Origin: Siphonodentalium dalli
Taxonomy: Eukaryota; Mollusca; Scaphopoda; Gadilida; Siphonodentaliidae
DNA length: 64,000 nucleotides
Reading direction: 5' to 3'
NCBI GenBank assembly: GCA_032622095.1
Contig: CP136069.1
Location: 106,544,278-106,608,277, forward strand
How positions within the stretch are numbered: position 1 is the stretch's first letter; each line of letters opens with the position of its first letter. The notes under the pieces were generated by a model. It made no database searches, was not told the DNA's origin, and saw nothing but the letters and a program-made list of their open reading frames with translations. Positions 1 to 15,500 of the stretch are shown piece after piece. A program made the position numbers and the translations under genes.

Positions 1-453
1 CCCCACCACACACATATATAGGTATCCCCACCACATACATATATAAGTATCCCCACTACATACATATATAAGTATCCCCACCACATACATATATAGGTAT
101 CCCCATCACACACATATATAGGTATCCCCACCACATACAGATATAGGTAACCTCACCACATACATATATAGGTATCCTCACCACATACATATATAGGTAT
201 CCCCGCCAAACACATATATAGGTCTCCCCACCACACATATATATAGGTATCCCCACCACATACATATATAGGTATCCCCACCACATACATATATAGGTAT
301 CCCCACCACACACATCTATAGCTATCCCCGCCACATACATATAGGTATCCCCACCACACACATCTATAGGTATGCCCACCACAAACATATATAGGTATCA
401 CCACCACACACATATATAGGTATCCCCAACACATACATATATAGGTATCCCCA
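1..453. repeat. Left-edge block duplicated 1,962 bp downstream
   Basis: This block matches about 1,963-2,415 base for base in the parts I compared. The match includes rare variants such as two consecutive AAGTAT units, CCCCACTACATAC, CATACAGATATAGGTAACC and TATAGCTATCC. The copies diverge just after the CCCCAACACATAC unit. The block begins at the window edge, so the true duplication may extend further left. Satellite units only, no gene. Confidence 0.85.
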
Positions 454-1140
454 CCACATACATATATAGGTATCCCCACCACATACATATATAGGTATCC
501 CCACCACACACATCTATAGGTATCCCCGCCACATACATATATAGGTATCCCCACCACAAACATATATAGGTATCCCCGCCACACACATATATAGGTCTCC
601 CCACCACACACATATATAGGTATCACCACCACACATATATAGGTATCCCCGCCACACACATATATAGGTATCCCCGCCACACACATCACCACATACATAT
701 AAAGGTATCCTCACCACACACATATATAGGTCTCCCCACCACCACACATATATAGGTCTCCCCTCCACATACATCTATAGGTATCCCCACCAAATACATA
801 TATAGGTATCCCCGCCACACAAATATATAGGTATCCCCACCACACACATATATAGGTATACTCGCCACAAAAATATATAGGTATCACCACCACACATATA
901 TATAGGTATCCCCACCACATACATATATAGGTATCCCCACCACATACATATATAGGTATCCCCACAACATACATATATAGGTATCCCCGCCACACACATC
1001 TATAGGTATCCCACCACATACTTATATAGGTATCCCCACCACACATTTATATAGGTATCCCCACCACATACATATATAGGTATCCCCACCACATACATAT
1101 ATAGGTATCCCCAACACACACATCTATAGGTATCCCCGCC

Positions 1141-1660
1141 ACATACATATATGGGTATCCCCACCACACACATATATAGGTATCCCCGCCACATACATAT
1201 ATAGGTATCCCCACCACACACATATATAGGTATCCCCACCACAAACATATATAGGTATCCCCACCACACACATATATAGGTATTCCCACCACACACATAT
1301 ATATAGGTATCACCACCACACACATATATAGATATCACCGCCACATACATATATATGTCTCCCCGCCACATACATCTATAGGTATCCCCAACACATACAT
1401 ATATAGGTATCCCCACCACACACATATATAGGTATCCCCGCCACATACATATATAGGTATCCCCACCACACACATATATAGGTATCCCCACCACAAACAT
1501 ATATAGGTATCCCCACCACACACATATATAGGTATTCCCACCACACACATATATATAGGTATCACCACCACACACATATATAGATATCACCGCCACATAC
1601 ATATATATGTCTCCCCGCCACATACATCTATAGGTATCCCCAACACATACATATATAGGT
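1141..1660. repeat. 252-bp local tandem duplication
   Basis: Two adjacent copies (about 1,141-1,392 and 1,393-1,660) share a run of unusual units: a CACAAACAT unit, a GGTATTCCC unit, a TATATATAGG unit, GATATCACCGCC and ATATGTCTCCCC. For example, GATATCACCGCC is at 1,331 and again at 1,583. The period is ten basic units plus 2 bp. One mismatch is visible (ATGGGTAT against ATAGGTAT near the start). Related single copies of the same series lie at about 3.6-3.75 kb and 6.6-6.75 kb. Confidence 0.85.
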
Positions 1661-1962
1661 ATCCCCACCACATACATCTATAGGTATCCTCACCACACAC
1701 ATGTATGGGTATCCTCACCATACACATATATAGGTATCCCCGCCACACACATATATAGGTATCCCCGCCACACACATATATAGGTATCCTCTCCACACAC
1801 AGATATAGGTCTCCCCACCACACACTCATATAGGTATCCTCACCACATACATATATAGGTATCCCCGCCACACACATATATAGGTCTCCCCACCACACAC
1901 ATATATAGGTATCACCACCACATACATATATAGGTATCGCCACCACATACATATATAGGTAT

Positions 1963-4900
1963 CCCCACCACACACATATATAGGTATCCCCACCACATAC
2001 ATATATAAGTATCCCCACTACATACATATATAAGTATCCCCACCACATACATATATAGGTATCCCCATCACACACATATATAGGTATCCCCACCACATAC
2101 AGATATAGGTAACCTCACCACATACATATATAGGTATCCTCACCACATACATATATAGGTATCCCCGCCAAACACATATATAGGTCTCCCCACCACACAT
2201 ATATATAGGTATCCCCACCACATACATATATAGGTATCCCCACCACATACATATATAGGTATCCCCACCACACACATCTATAGCTATCCCCGCCACATAC
2301 ATATAGGTATCCCCACCACACACATCTATAGGTATGCCCACCACAAACATATATAGGTATCACCACCACACACATATATAGGTATCCCCAACACATACAT
2401 ATATAGGTATCCCCGCCACATACATTTATAGGTATCCCCACCACATACATCTATAGGTATCCTCACCACACACATATATAGTTATCCTCACCATACTCAT
2501 ATATAGGTATCCCCGCCACACACATATATAGGTATCCCCGCCATACACATATATAGGTAATCTCTCCACACACAGATATAGGTCTCCCCACCACACACAC
2601 ATATAGGTATCCTCACTACATACATATATAGGTATCCCCGCCACACACATATATAGATCTCCCCACCACACACATATATAGGTATCACCACCACATACAT
2701 ATATAGGTATCGCCACCACATACATATATAGGTATCCCCACCACACACATATATAGGTATCCCCACCACATACATATATAAGTATCCCCACAACATACAT
2801 ATATAGGTATCCCCATCACACACATATATAGGTATCCCCACCACATACAGATATAGGTATCCTCACCACCTACATATATAGGTATCCTCACCACATACAT
2901 ATATAGGTATCCTCACCACATACATATATAGGTATCCCCACCACACACATATATAGGTATCCCCGTCACACACATATATAGGTATCCCCGCCACACAAAT
3001 ATATAGGTATCCCCACCACACACATATATAGGAATACTCGCCACACACATATATAGGTATCACCACCACACATATATATAGGTATCCCCACCACATACAT
3101 ATATAGGTATCCCCACCACATACATATATAGGTATCCCCACAACATACATATATAGGTATCCCCGCCACACACATCTATATGTATCCCCACCAAATACAT
3201 ATATAGGTATCCCCGCCACACAAATATATAGGTATCCCCACCACACACATATATAGGTATACTCGCCACACACATATATAGGTATCACCACCACACATAT
3301 ATATAGGTATCCCCACCACATACATATATAGTTATCCCCACCACATACATATATAGGTATCCCCACAACATACATATATAGGTATCCCCGCCACACACAT
3401 CTATAGGTATCCCACCATATACATATATAGGTATCCCCACCACACATTTATATAGGTATCCCCACCACATACATATATAGGTATCCCCACCACATACATA
3501 TATAGGTATCCCCACCACACACATCTATAGGTATCCCCGCCACATACATATATAGGTATCCCCACCACACACATATATAGGTATCCCCACCACAAACATA
3601 TATAGGTATCCCCACCACACACATATATAGGTATTCCCACCACATACATATATATAGGTATCACCACCACACACATATATAGATATCACCGCCACATACA
3701 TATATATGTCTCCCCGCCACATACATCTATAGGTATCCCCAACACATACATATATAGGTATCCCCGCCACATACATCTATAGGTATCCCCACCACATACA
3801 TCTATAGGTATCCTCACCACACACATGTATAGGTATCCTCACCATACACATATATAGGTATCCCCGCCACACACATATATAGGTATCCCCGCCACACACA
3901 TATATAGGTATCCTCTCCACACACAGATATAGGTCTCTCCACCACACACTCATATAGGTATCCTCACCACATACATATATAGGTATCCCCGCCACAGACA
4001 TATATAGGTCTCCCCACCACACACATATATAGGTATCACCACCACATACATATATAGGTATCGCCACCACATACATATAGGTATCCCCACCACACACATA
4101 TATAGGTATCCCCACCACATACATATATAAGTATCCCCACCACATACATATATACGTATCCCCACCACATACATATATAGGTATCCCCATCACACACATA
4201 TATAGGTATCCCCACCACATACAGATATAGGTATCCTCACCACATTCATATATAGGTATCCTCACCACATACATATATAGGTATCCCCGCCACACACATA
4301 TATAGGTCTCCCCACCACACATATATATAGGTATCCCCACCACATACATATATAGGTATCCCCACCACATACATATATAGGTATCCCCACCACACACATC
4401 TATAGCTATCCCCGCCACATACATATATAGGTATCCCCACCACACACATCTATAGGTATCCCCACCACAAACATATATAGGTATCACCACCACACACATA
4501 TATAGGTATCCCCACCACACACATGTATATAGGAATCACCACCACACACATATATATATATCACCGCCACATACATATATAGGTCTCCCCGCCACATACA
4601 GGTATCCCCAACACATACATATATAGGTATCCCCGCCACATACATTTATAGGTATCCCCACCACATACATCTATATGTATCCTCACCACACACATATATA
4701 GGTATCCTCACCATACTCATATATAGGTATCCCCGCCACACACATATATAGGTATCCCCACCACACACATATATAGGTATCCTCTCCACACACAGATATA
4801 GGTCTCCCCACCACACACACATATAGGTATCCTCACTACATACATATATAGGTATCCCCGCCACACACATATATAGGTCTCCCCACCACACACATATATA

Positions 4901-7374
4901 GGTATCACCACCACATACAAATATAGGTATCGCCACCACATACATATATAGTTATCCCCACCACACACATATATAGGTATCCCCACCACATACATATATA
5001 AGTATCCCCACAACATACATATATAGGTATCCCATCACACACATATATAGGTATCCCCACCACATACAGATATAGGTATCCTCACCACATACATATATAG
5101 GTATCCTCACCACATACATATATAGGTATCCTCACCACATACATATATAGGTATCCCCACCACACACATATATAGGTATCACCACCACATACATATATAG
5201 GTATCCCCACCCCACACACATATATAGGTATCCCCACCACATACATATATAGGTATCCCCACACACACACATATATAGGTATCCCTACCACATACATATA
5301 TAGGTATCCTCACCACATACATATATAGGTATCCCCGCCGCACACATATATAGGTCTCCCCACCACACACATATATAGGTATCACCACCACACATATATA
5401 GGTATCCCCGCCACACACATATATAGGTCTCCCCGCCACACACATCACCACATACATATAAAGGTATCCTCACCACACACATATATAGGTCTCCCCACCA
5501 CCACACATATATAGGTCTCCCATCCACATACATCTATAGGTATCCCCACCACATACATATATAGGTATCCCCGCCACACAAATATATAGGTATCCCCACC
5601 ACACACATATATAGGTATACTCGCCACACACATATATAGGTATCACCACCACACATATATATAGGTATCCCCGCCACATACATATATAGGTATCCCCACC
5701 ACATACATATATAGGTATCCCCACAACATACATATATAGGTATCCCCGCCACACACATCTATAGGTATCACCACCACATACATATATAGGTATCTCCACC
5801 ACACATATATATAGGTCTCCCCACCACATACATATATAGGTATCCCCACCACATACATATATAGGTATCCCCACCACACACATCTATAGGTATCCCCGCC
5901 ACATACATTTATAGGTATCCCCACCACACACATCTATAGGTATCCCCACCACATACATATATAGGTATCCCCACCACATACATATATAGGTATCCCCACC
6001 ACATACATATATAGGTATCACCACCACACATATATAGGTATCCCCGCCACACACATATATAGGTATCCTTGCCACACACATCACCATATACATATAAAGG
6101 TATCCTCACCACACACATATATAGGTCTCCCACAACCACACATATAAAGGTCTCCCCTCCACATACATCAATAGGTATCCCCACCAAATACATATATAGG
6201 TATCCCCGCCACACAAATATATAGGTATCCCCACCACACACATATATAGGTATACTCGCCACACACATATATAGGTATCACCACCACACATATATATAGG
6301 TATCCCCACCACATACATATATAGGTATCCCCACCACATACATATATAGGTATCCCCACAACATACATATATAGGTATCCCCGCCACACACATCTATAGG
6401 TATCACACCACATACATATATAGGTATCCCCACCACACATTTATATAGGTATCCCCACCACATACATATATAGGTATCCCCACCACATACATATATAGGT
6501 ATCCCCACCACACACATCTATAGGTATCCCCGCCACATACATATATAGGTATCCCCATCACACACATATATAGGTATCCCCACCACAAACATATATAGGT
6601 ATCCCCACCACACACATATATAGGTATTCCCACCACACACATATATATAGGTATCACCACCACACACATATATAGATATCACCGCCACATACATATATAG
6701 GTCTCCCCGCCACATACATCTATAGGTATCCCCAACACATACATATATAGGTATCCCCGCCACATACATCTATAGGTATCCCCACCACATACATCTATAG
6801 GTATCCCCACCACATACATATATAGGTATACCGGCCACATACAAATAGGTATCCCCACCACACACACATTTATAGGTCTCCCCACCACAAGCATATATAG
6901 GTATCCCCGCCACACACATATATAGGTATCCCCGCCACACACATATATAGGTGTCCCCACCACACACATATATAGGTATCCCCGCCACATACATATATAG
7001 GTCTCCCCGCCACATACATATATAGGTATCCCCACCACACATCTATAGGTATCCCCACCACACACATATATTGGTCTCCCCACCACACACATATATAGGT
7101 ATCCCGCCACATACATATATAGGTATCCCTACCACACACATATATAGGTATCCCCGCCACACACATATATAGGTATCCCCACCACATACATATATAGGTA
7201 TCCTCACCACATACATATATAGGTATCACCACCACATACATATATAGGTATCCCCACCACATACATATATAGGTATCCCCACAACATAAATATATAGGTA
7301 TCCCCAATACACATATCTATATGTATCCCCACCACTCACATCTATAGGTATCCCCACCACATACATATATAGGT
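1963..7374. repeat. Diverged satellite segment with partial block repeats
   Basis: Only 25-bp satellite units are present. The first 450 bp repeat the window's left edge. Within the segment a series of units carrying CACAAATATATAGG, GGTATACTCGCC, CACCACACATATATATAGG and CCCCACAACATAC recurs near 2,990-3,400, 5,570-5,760 and 6,200-6,400. The same series lies at 790-990 and again at 31,790-31,980. Copies differ by scattered substitutions and unit gains or losses, so this part looks older and less homogenised than the arrays to its right. No coding sequence, RNA gene or transposon is visible. Confidence 0.7.
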
Positions 7375-10300
7375 ATCCCCACCACACACATTTATAGGTA
7401 TTCCCGCCACATACATATATAGGTATCACCACCACACACATATATAGGTCTCCCCACCACATACATCTATAGGTATCCCCACCACACACATCTATATGTA
7501 TCCCCACCACACACATATATATGTATCCCCACCACACACATTTATAGGTATCCCCATCATACACATCTATAGGTATCCCCACCACACACATATATAGGTA
7601 TCCCCGCCACATACATATATAGGTCTCCCCGCCACATACATATATAGGTATCCCCACCACACATCTATATGTATCCCCACCACACACATATATTGGTCTC
7701 CCCACCACACACATATATAGGTATTCCCGCCACATACATATATAGGTCTCCCGCCACATACATATATAGGTATCCCCACCACACATCTATAGGTATCCCC
7801 ACCACACACATATATTGGTCTCCTCACCACACACATATAAAGGTATCCCTGCCACATACATCTATAGAGGTCTCCCCACCACACACATATATAGGTATCA
7901 TCACCACACACATATATAGGTCTCCCCGCCACATACATCTATAGGTCTCCCCACCACATACATATATAGGTATCACCTCCACATACATATATAAGTATCC
8001 CCACCACATACATATATAGGTATCCCCACCACATACATCTATAGGTACCCCCACCACATACATATATAGGTATCCCCACCACATACATATATAGGTATCC
8101 CCACCACATACATATATAGGTATCCCCACCACATACATCCATTGGTATCAACGCCAAATACATCTATAGGTATCCCCACCACATACATCTATAGGTATCC
8201 CGCCACACACATATATAGGTATCCCCACGACACACATATGTAGGTATCACCACCACACAAATATATAGGTATCCCCGCCAAATACATATATAGGTATCCC
8301 CACCACATACATATATAGGTATCCCCACCACACACATATATAGGTATCCCCACCACATACATATATAGGTATCCCCACTACATACATATATATGTATTCC
8401 CACCACATACATATATATGTATCCCCACCACACACATATATAGGTATCCCCACCACATACATCTATAGGTATTCCCACCACACACATATATAGGTATCCC
8501 CACCACATACATATATAGGTATCCACACCACACACATCTATAGGTATCCCCACCACACACATCTATAGGTATCCCCACCACACACATCTATAGGTATCCC
8601 CACCACATAAATATGTAGGTATCCCCACCAAATACATTTATAGGTATCCCCACCACACACATATATAGGTATCCCCACCACATACATATATAGGTCTCCA
8701 CGCCACATACATCCATAGGTCTCCCCACCACATACATATATAGGTATCACCACCACATACATATATAGGTATCCCCACCACATACATATATAGGTATCCC
8801 TACCACACACATATATAGGTATCCCCGCCACACACATATATAGGTATCCCCACCACATACATCTATAGGTATCCCCACCACATACATATATAGGTATCCC
8901 CACCATATACATATATAGGTATCCTCACCACACACATATATAGGTATCCACGCCACATACATCCATAGGTCTCCCCACCACATACATATATAGGTATCAC
9001 CACCACGTACATATATAGGTATCCCCACCACATACATATATAGGTACCCCTACCACACACATATATTTGTATCCCCACCACACACATATTTAGGTATCCC
9101 CACCACACACATATATAGGTATCCCCACCATACACATCTATAGGTATCCCCACCAAATACATATATAGGTATCCCAACCACACACATATATAGGTATCCC
9201 CACCACATACATATAGAGGTATCACCACCACACACATATATATAGGTTTCCCCGCCACACACATATATAGGTATCCCCACCACACACATATATATAGGTA
9301 TCCCCGCCACACACATATATAGGTATCCCCACCACATACATATATAGGTCTCCCCACCACATACATCTATAGGTATCCCCACCATACACATTTATAGGTA
9401 TCCCCGCCACATACATATATAGGTATCACCACCACACACATATATAGGTATCCCCACCACATACATCTATAGGTATCCCCACCACACACATATATATGTA
9501 TCCCCACCACACACATATATATGTATCCCCACCACACACATTTATAGGTATCCCCACCATACACATCTATAGGTATCCCCACCACACACATATATAGGTA
9601 TCCCCACCACATACATATATAGGTATCCTCACCACACACATATATAGGTATCACCACCACATACATATATATGTATCCCCGCCACACACATATATAGGTA
9701 TCCCCGCCACATACATATATAGGTATCCCCACCTCACACATCTATAGGTATCCCCACCACATACATATATAGGTATCCCCACCACACACATATATATAGG
9801 TTTCCCCGCCACACACATATATAGGTATCCCCACCACACACATATATATAGGTATACCCGCCACACACATATATAGGTATCCCCACCACATACATATATA
9901 GGTCTCCCCACCACATACATCTATAGGTATCCCCACCATACACATTTATAGGTATCCCCGCCACATACATATATAGGTATCACCACCACACACATATATA
10001 GGTCTCCCCACCACATACATCTATAGGTATCCCCACCACACACATATATATGTATCCCCACCACACACATATATATGTATCCCCACCACACACATTTATA
10101 GGTATCCCCACCATACACATTTATAGGTATCCCCGCCACATACATATATAGGTATCACCACCACACACATATATAGGTCTCCCCACCACATACATCTATA
10201 GGTATCCCCACCACACACATCTATATGTATCCCCACCACACACATATATATGTATCCCCACCACACACATTTATAGGTATCCCCACCATACACATCTATA

Positions 10301-11700
10301 GGTATCCCCACCACACACATATATAGGTATCCCCGCCACATACGTATATAGGTCTCCCCGCCACATACATATATAGGTATCCCCACCACACATCTATAGG
10401 TATCCCCACCACACACATATATTGGTCTCCCCACCACACACATATATAGGTATCCCCGCCACATACATATATAGGTCTCCCGCCACATACATATATAGGT
10501 ATCCCCACCACACATCTATAGGTATCCCCACCACACACATATATTGGTCTCCTCACCACACACATATAAAGGTATCCCTGCCACATACATCTATAGAGGT
10601 CTCCCCACCACACACATATATAGTTATCATCACCACACACATATATAGGTCTCCCCGCCACATACATCTATAGGTCTGCCCACCACATACATATATAGGT
10701 ATCACCACCACATACATATATAGGTATCCCCACCACATACATATATAGGTATCCCCACCACATACATATATAGGTATCCCCACCACATACATCTATAGGT
10801 ATCACCACCACATACATATATAGGTATCCCCACCACATACATCTATAGGTATCCCCACCACATACATCCATTGGTATCACCGCCAAATACATCTATAGGT
10901 ATCCCCACCACATACATCTATAGGTCTCCCGCAACACACATATATAGGTATCCCCACGACACACATATATAGGTATCACCACCACACACATATATAGGTA
11001 TCCCCGCCAAATACATATATAGGTATCCCCACCACATACATATATAGGTATCTCCACCACACACATATATAGGTATCCCCACCACATACATATATAGGTA
11101 TCCCCACCACATACATCTATAGGTATCCCCACCACACACATATATAGGTATCCCCACCACATACATATATAGGTATCCCCACTACATACATATATATGTA
11201 TTCCCACCACATACATATATATGTATCCCCACCACACACATATATAGGTATCCCCACCACATACATCTATAGGTATCCCCACCACACACATATATAGGTA
11301 TCCCCACCACATACATATATAGGTATACCCACCACACACATCTGTATCCCCACCACACACATCTATATGTATCCCCACCACACACATCTATAGGTATCCC
11401 CACCACATAAATATGTAGGTATCCCCACCATATACATTTATAGGTATCCCCACCACACACATATATAGGTATCCCCACCACATACATGTATAGGTCTCCA
11501 CGCCACATACATCCATAGGTCTCCCCACCACATACATATATAGGTATCACCACCACATACATATATAGGTATCCCCACCACACACATATATAGGTATCCC
11601 TACCACACACATATATAGGTATCCCCGCCACACACATATTTAGGTATCCCCACCACATACATCTATAGGTATCCCCACCACATACATATATAGGTATCCT
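7375..11700. repeat. 2.7-2.8-kb offset duplicated satellite block
   Basis: About 7,375-8,900 matches about 10,104-11,700. The offset is 2,729 bp at the left and about 2,800 bp further right (the CATAAATATGTAGG unit is near 8,606 and 11,406), which implies an internal gain or loss. Shared rare features are CATACATCTATAGAGGTCTCC, GGTATCATCACC, CATCCATTGGTATC and CATAAATATGTAGG. The interval between the copies (8.9-10.1 kb) holds two related sub-blocks about 554 bp apart, recognisable from the GGTTTCCCCGCC unit at about 9,245 and 9,800. Satellite only. Confidence 0.75.
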
Positions 11701-12506
11701 CACCACACACATATATAGGTATCACCACCACATACATATATATGTATCCCCGCCACACACATATATAGGTATCCCCGCCACATACATATATAGGTATCCT
11801 CACCTCACACATCTATATGTATCCCCACCACATACATATATAGGTATCCCCACCACACACATATATATAGGTTTCCCCGCCACACACATATATAGGTATC
11901 CCCACCACACACATATATATAGGTATCCCCGCCACACACATATATAGGTATCCCCACCACATACATATATAGGTCTCCCCACCACATACATCTATAGGTA
12001 TCACCATCATACACATCTATAGGTATCCCCACCACACACATATATAGGTATCACCACCACATACATATATAGGTATCCCCACCACATACATATATAGGTA
12101 TCCCCACCACATATATATATAGGTATCCCCAATAAACACATCTATATGTATCCGCACCACACACATCTATAGGTATTCCCACCACATACATATATAGGTA
12201 TCCCCACCCCACACATTTATAGGTATCCCCGTCAAATACCTATATAGGTATCACCACCACATATATATAGGTCTCCCCGCCACATACATCTATAGGTATC
12301 CCCACCACACACATCTATAGGTATCCCCACCCCACACATATATAGGTATCCCCACCACACACATAAATAGGTATCTCCACCATACACATCTATAGGTATT
12401 CCCACCACATACATATATAGGTATCCCCACCACACACATATATAGGTATCCCCGCCACATACATATATAGGTCTCCCCGCCACATACATATATAGGTATC
12501 CCCACC

Positions 12507-15500
12507 ACACATCTATAGGTATCCCAACCACACACATATATTGGTCTCCCCACCACACACATATATAGGTATCACCGCCACATACATATATAGGTCTCCC
12601 GCCACATACATATATAGGTATCCCCACCATACATCTATAGGTATACCCACCACACACATATATTGGTTTCCTCACCACACAAATATATAGGTATCCCTGC
12701 CACATACATCTATAGGTCTCCCCACCACATACATATATAGGTATCACCACCACATACATATATAGGTATCCCCACCACATGCATATATAGGTATCCCCAC
12801 CACACCCATATATTGGTAACCCCGCCACACACATATATAGGTATCCCCACCATATACATATATAGGTATCCTCACCACACACATATATAGGTATCCACGC
12901 CACATACATCCATAGGTCTCCCCACCACATACATATATAGGTATCACCACCACGTACATATATAGGTATCCCCACCACATACATATATAGGTACCCCTAC
13001 CACACACATATATATGTATCCCCACCACACACATATATAGGTATCCCCACCACACACATATATAGGTATCCCCACCATACACATCTATAAGTATCCCCAC
13101 CAAATACATATATAGGTATCCCAACCACACACATATATAGGTATCCCCACCACATACATATAGAGGTATCACCACCACACACATATAGGTATCCCCACCA
13201 CATACATATAGGTATGCCCGCCACATACATATAGGTATCCCCACCACACACACATATATAGGTTTCCCCACCACAAGCATATATAGGTATCCCCGCCACA
13301 CACATATATAGGTATCCCCGCCACACACATATATAGGTATCCCCACCACACACATATATAGGTATCCCCGCCACATACATATATAGGTCTCCCCGCCACA
13401 CACATATATAGGTATCCCCACCACACATATATAGGTATCCCCGCCACATACATATATAGGTCTCCCCGCCACATACATATAAAGGTATCCCCACCACACA
13501 TCTATAGGTATCCCCACCACACACATATATTGGTCTTCCCACCACACACATATTTAGGTATCCCCGCCACATACATATATAGGTCTCCCGCCACATACAT
13601 ATATAGGTATCCCCACCACACATCTATAGGTATCCCTGCCACATACATCTATAGGTCTCCACACCACACACATATATAGGTATCATCACCACACACATAT
13701 ATAGGTATCCCCGCCACATACATCTATAGGTCTCCCCACCACATACATATATAGGTATCACCACCACATACATATATAGGTATCCCCACCACATACATAT
13801 ATAGGTATCCCTACCACACACATATATAGGTATCCCCGCCACACACATATATAGGTATCCCCACCACATACATCTATAGGTATTCCCACCACATACATAT
13901 ATAGGTATCCTCACCACACACATATATAGGTATCACCACCACATACATATATATGTATCCCCGCCACACACATATATAGGTATCCCCGCCACATACATAT
14001 TTAGGTATCCCCACCACACACATATATAGGTATCACCACCACATACATATATAGGTATCCCCACCACATACATATATAGGTATCCCCACCACATAAATAT
14101 ATAGGTATCCCCAATACACACATCTGTAGGAATCCCCACCAGACACATATATAGGTATTCCCACCACATACATATATAGGTATCCCCACCCCAGACATTT
14201 ATAGGTATCCCCGCCACATACCTATATAGGTATCACCACCACATATATATAGGTCTCCCCACCACATACATATATAGGTATCCCCACCACACACATCTAT
14301 AGGTATCCCCACCACACACATATATAGGTATCCCCACCACACACATATATAGGTATCCCCACCATACACATATATAGGTATCCCCACCACATACATATAT
14401 AGGTATCCCAACCACACACATATATAGGTATCCCCACCACATACATATATAGGTATCACCACCACACACATATAGGTATTCCCACCACATACATATAGGT
14501 ATCCCCGCCACATACATATAGGTATCCCCATCACACACACACATATAGGTCTCCCCACCACAAGCATATATAGGTATCCCCGCCACACACACATATAGGT
14601 ATCCCCGCCACACACATATATAGGTATCCCCACCACACACATATATAGGTATCCCCGCCACATACATATATAGGTCTCCCCGCCACATACATATATAGGT
14701 ATCCCCACCACACATATATAGGTATCCCCACCACACACATATAGTGGACTCCCCACCACACACATATATAGGTATCCCCGCCACATACATATATAGGTCT
14801 CCCGCCACATACATATATAGGTATCCCCACCACACATCTATAGGTATACCCACCACACACATATATTGATCTCCTCACCACACAAATATATAGGTATCCC
14901 TGCCACATACATCTATAGGTCTCACCACCACATACATATATAGGTATCACCACCACATACATATATAGGTATCCCCACCACATACATATATAGGTATCCC
15001 CACCACAACCATATATAGGTAACCCCGCCACACACATATATAGGTATCCCCACCATATACATATATAGGTATCCTCACCACACACATATATAGGTCTCCA
15101 CGCCACATACATCCATAGGTCTCCCCACCACATACATATATAGGTATCACCACCACATACATATATAGGTATCCCCACCACATACATATATAGATATCCC
15201 TACCACACACATATATATGTATCCCCACCACACACATATATAGGTATCCCCACCACACACATATATAGGTATCCCCACCACATACATATAGAGGTATCAC
15301 CACCACACACATCTATAGGTATCCCCACCACATACATATAGGTATACCCGCCACATACATATAGGTATCCCCACCACACACACATATATAGGTCTTCCCA
15401 CCACAAACATATATAGGTATCCCCGCCACACACATATATAGGTATCCCCGCCACACACATATATAGATATCCCCACCACACACATATATAGGTATCCCCG

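Noticed and set aside
7669-7944. Plus-strand open frame of 91 codons, with a sister frame at 10,422-10,673
   Set aside because: Both arise where units with altered length or an ATATATG/ATATATTGG change happen to avoid the usual TAG. The second is simply the 2,729-bp duplicate of the first. Satellite translation only.
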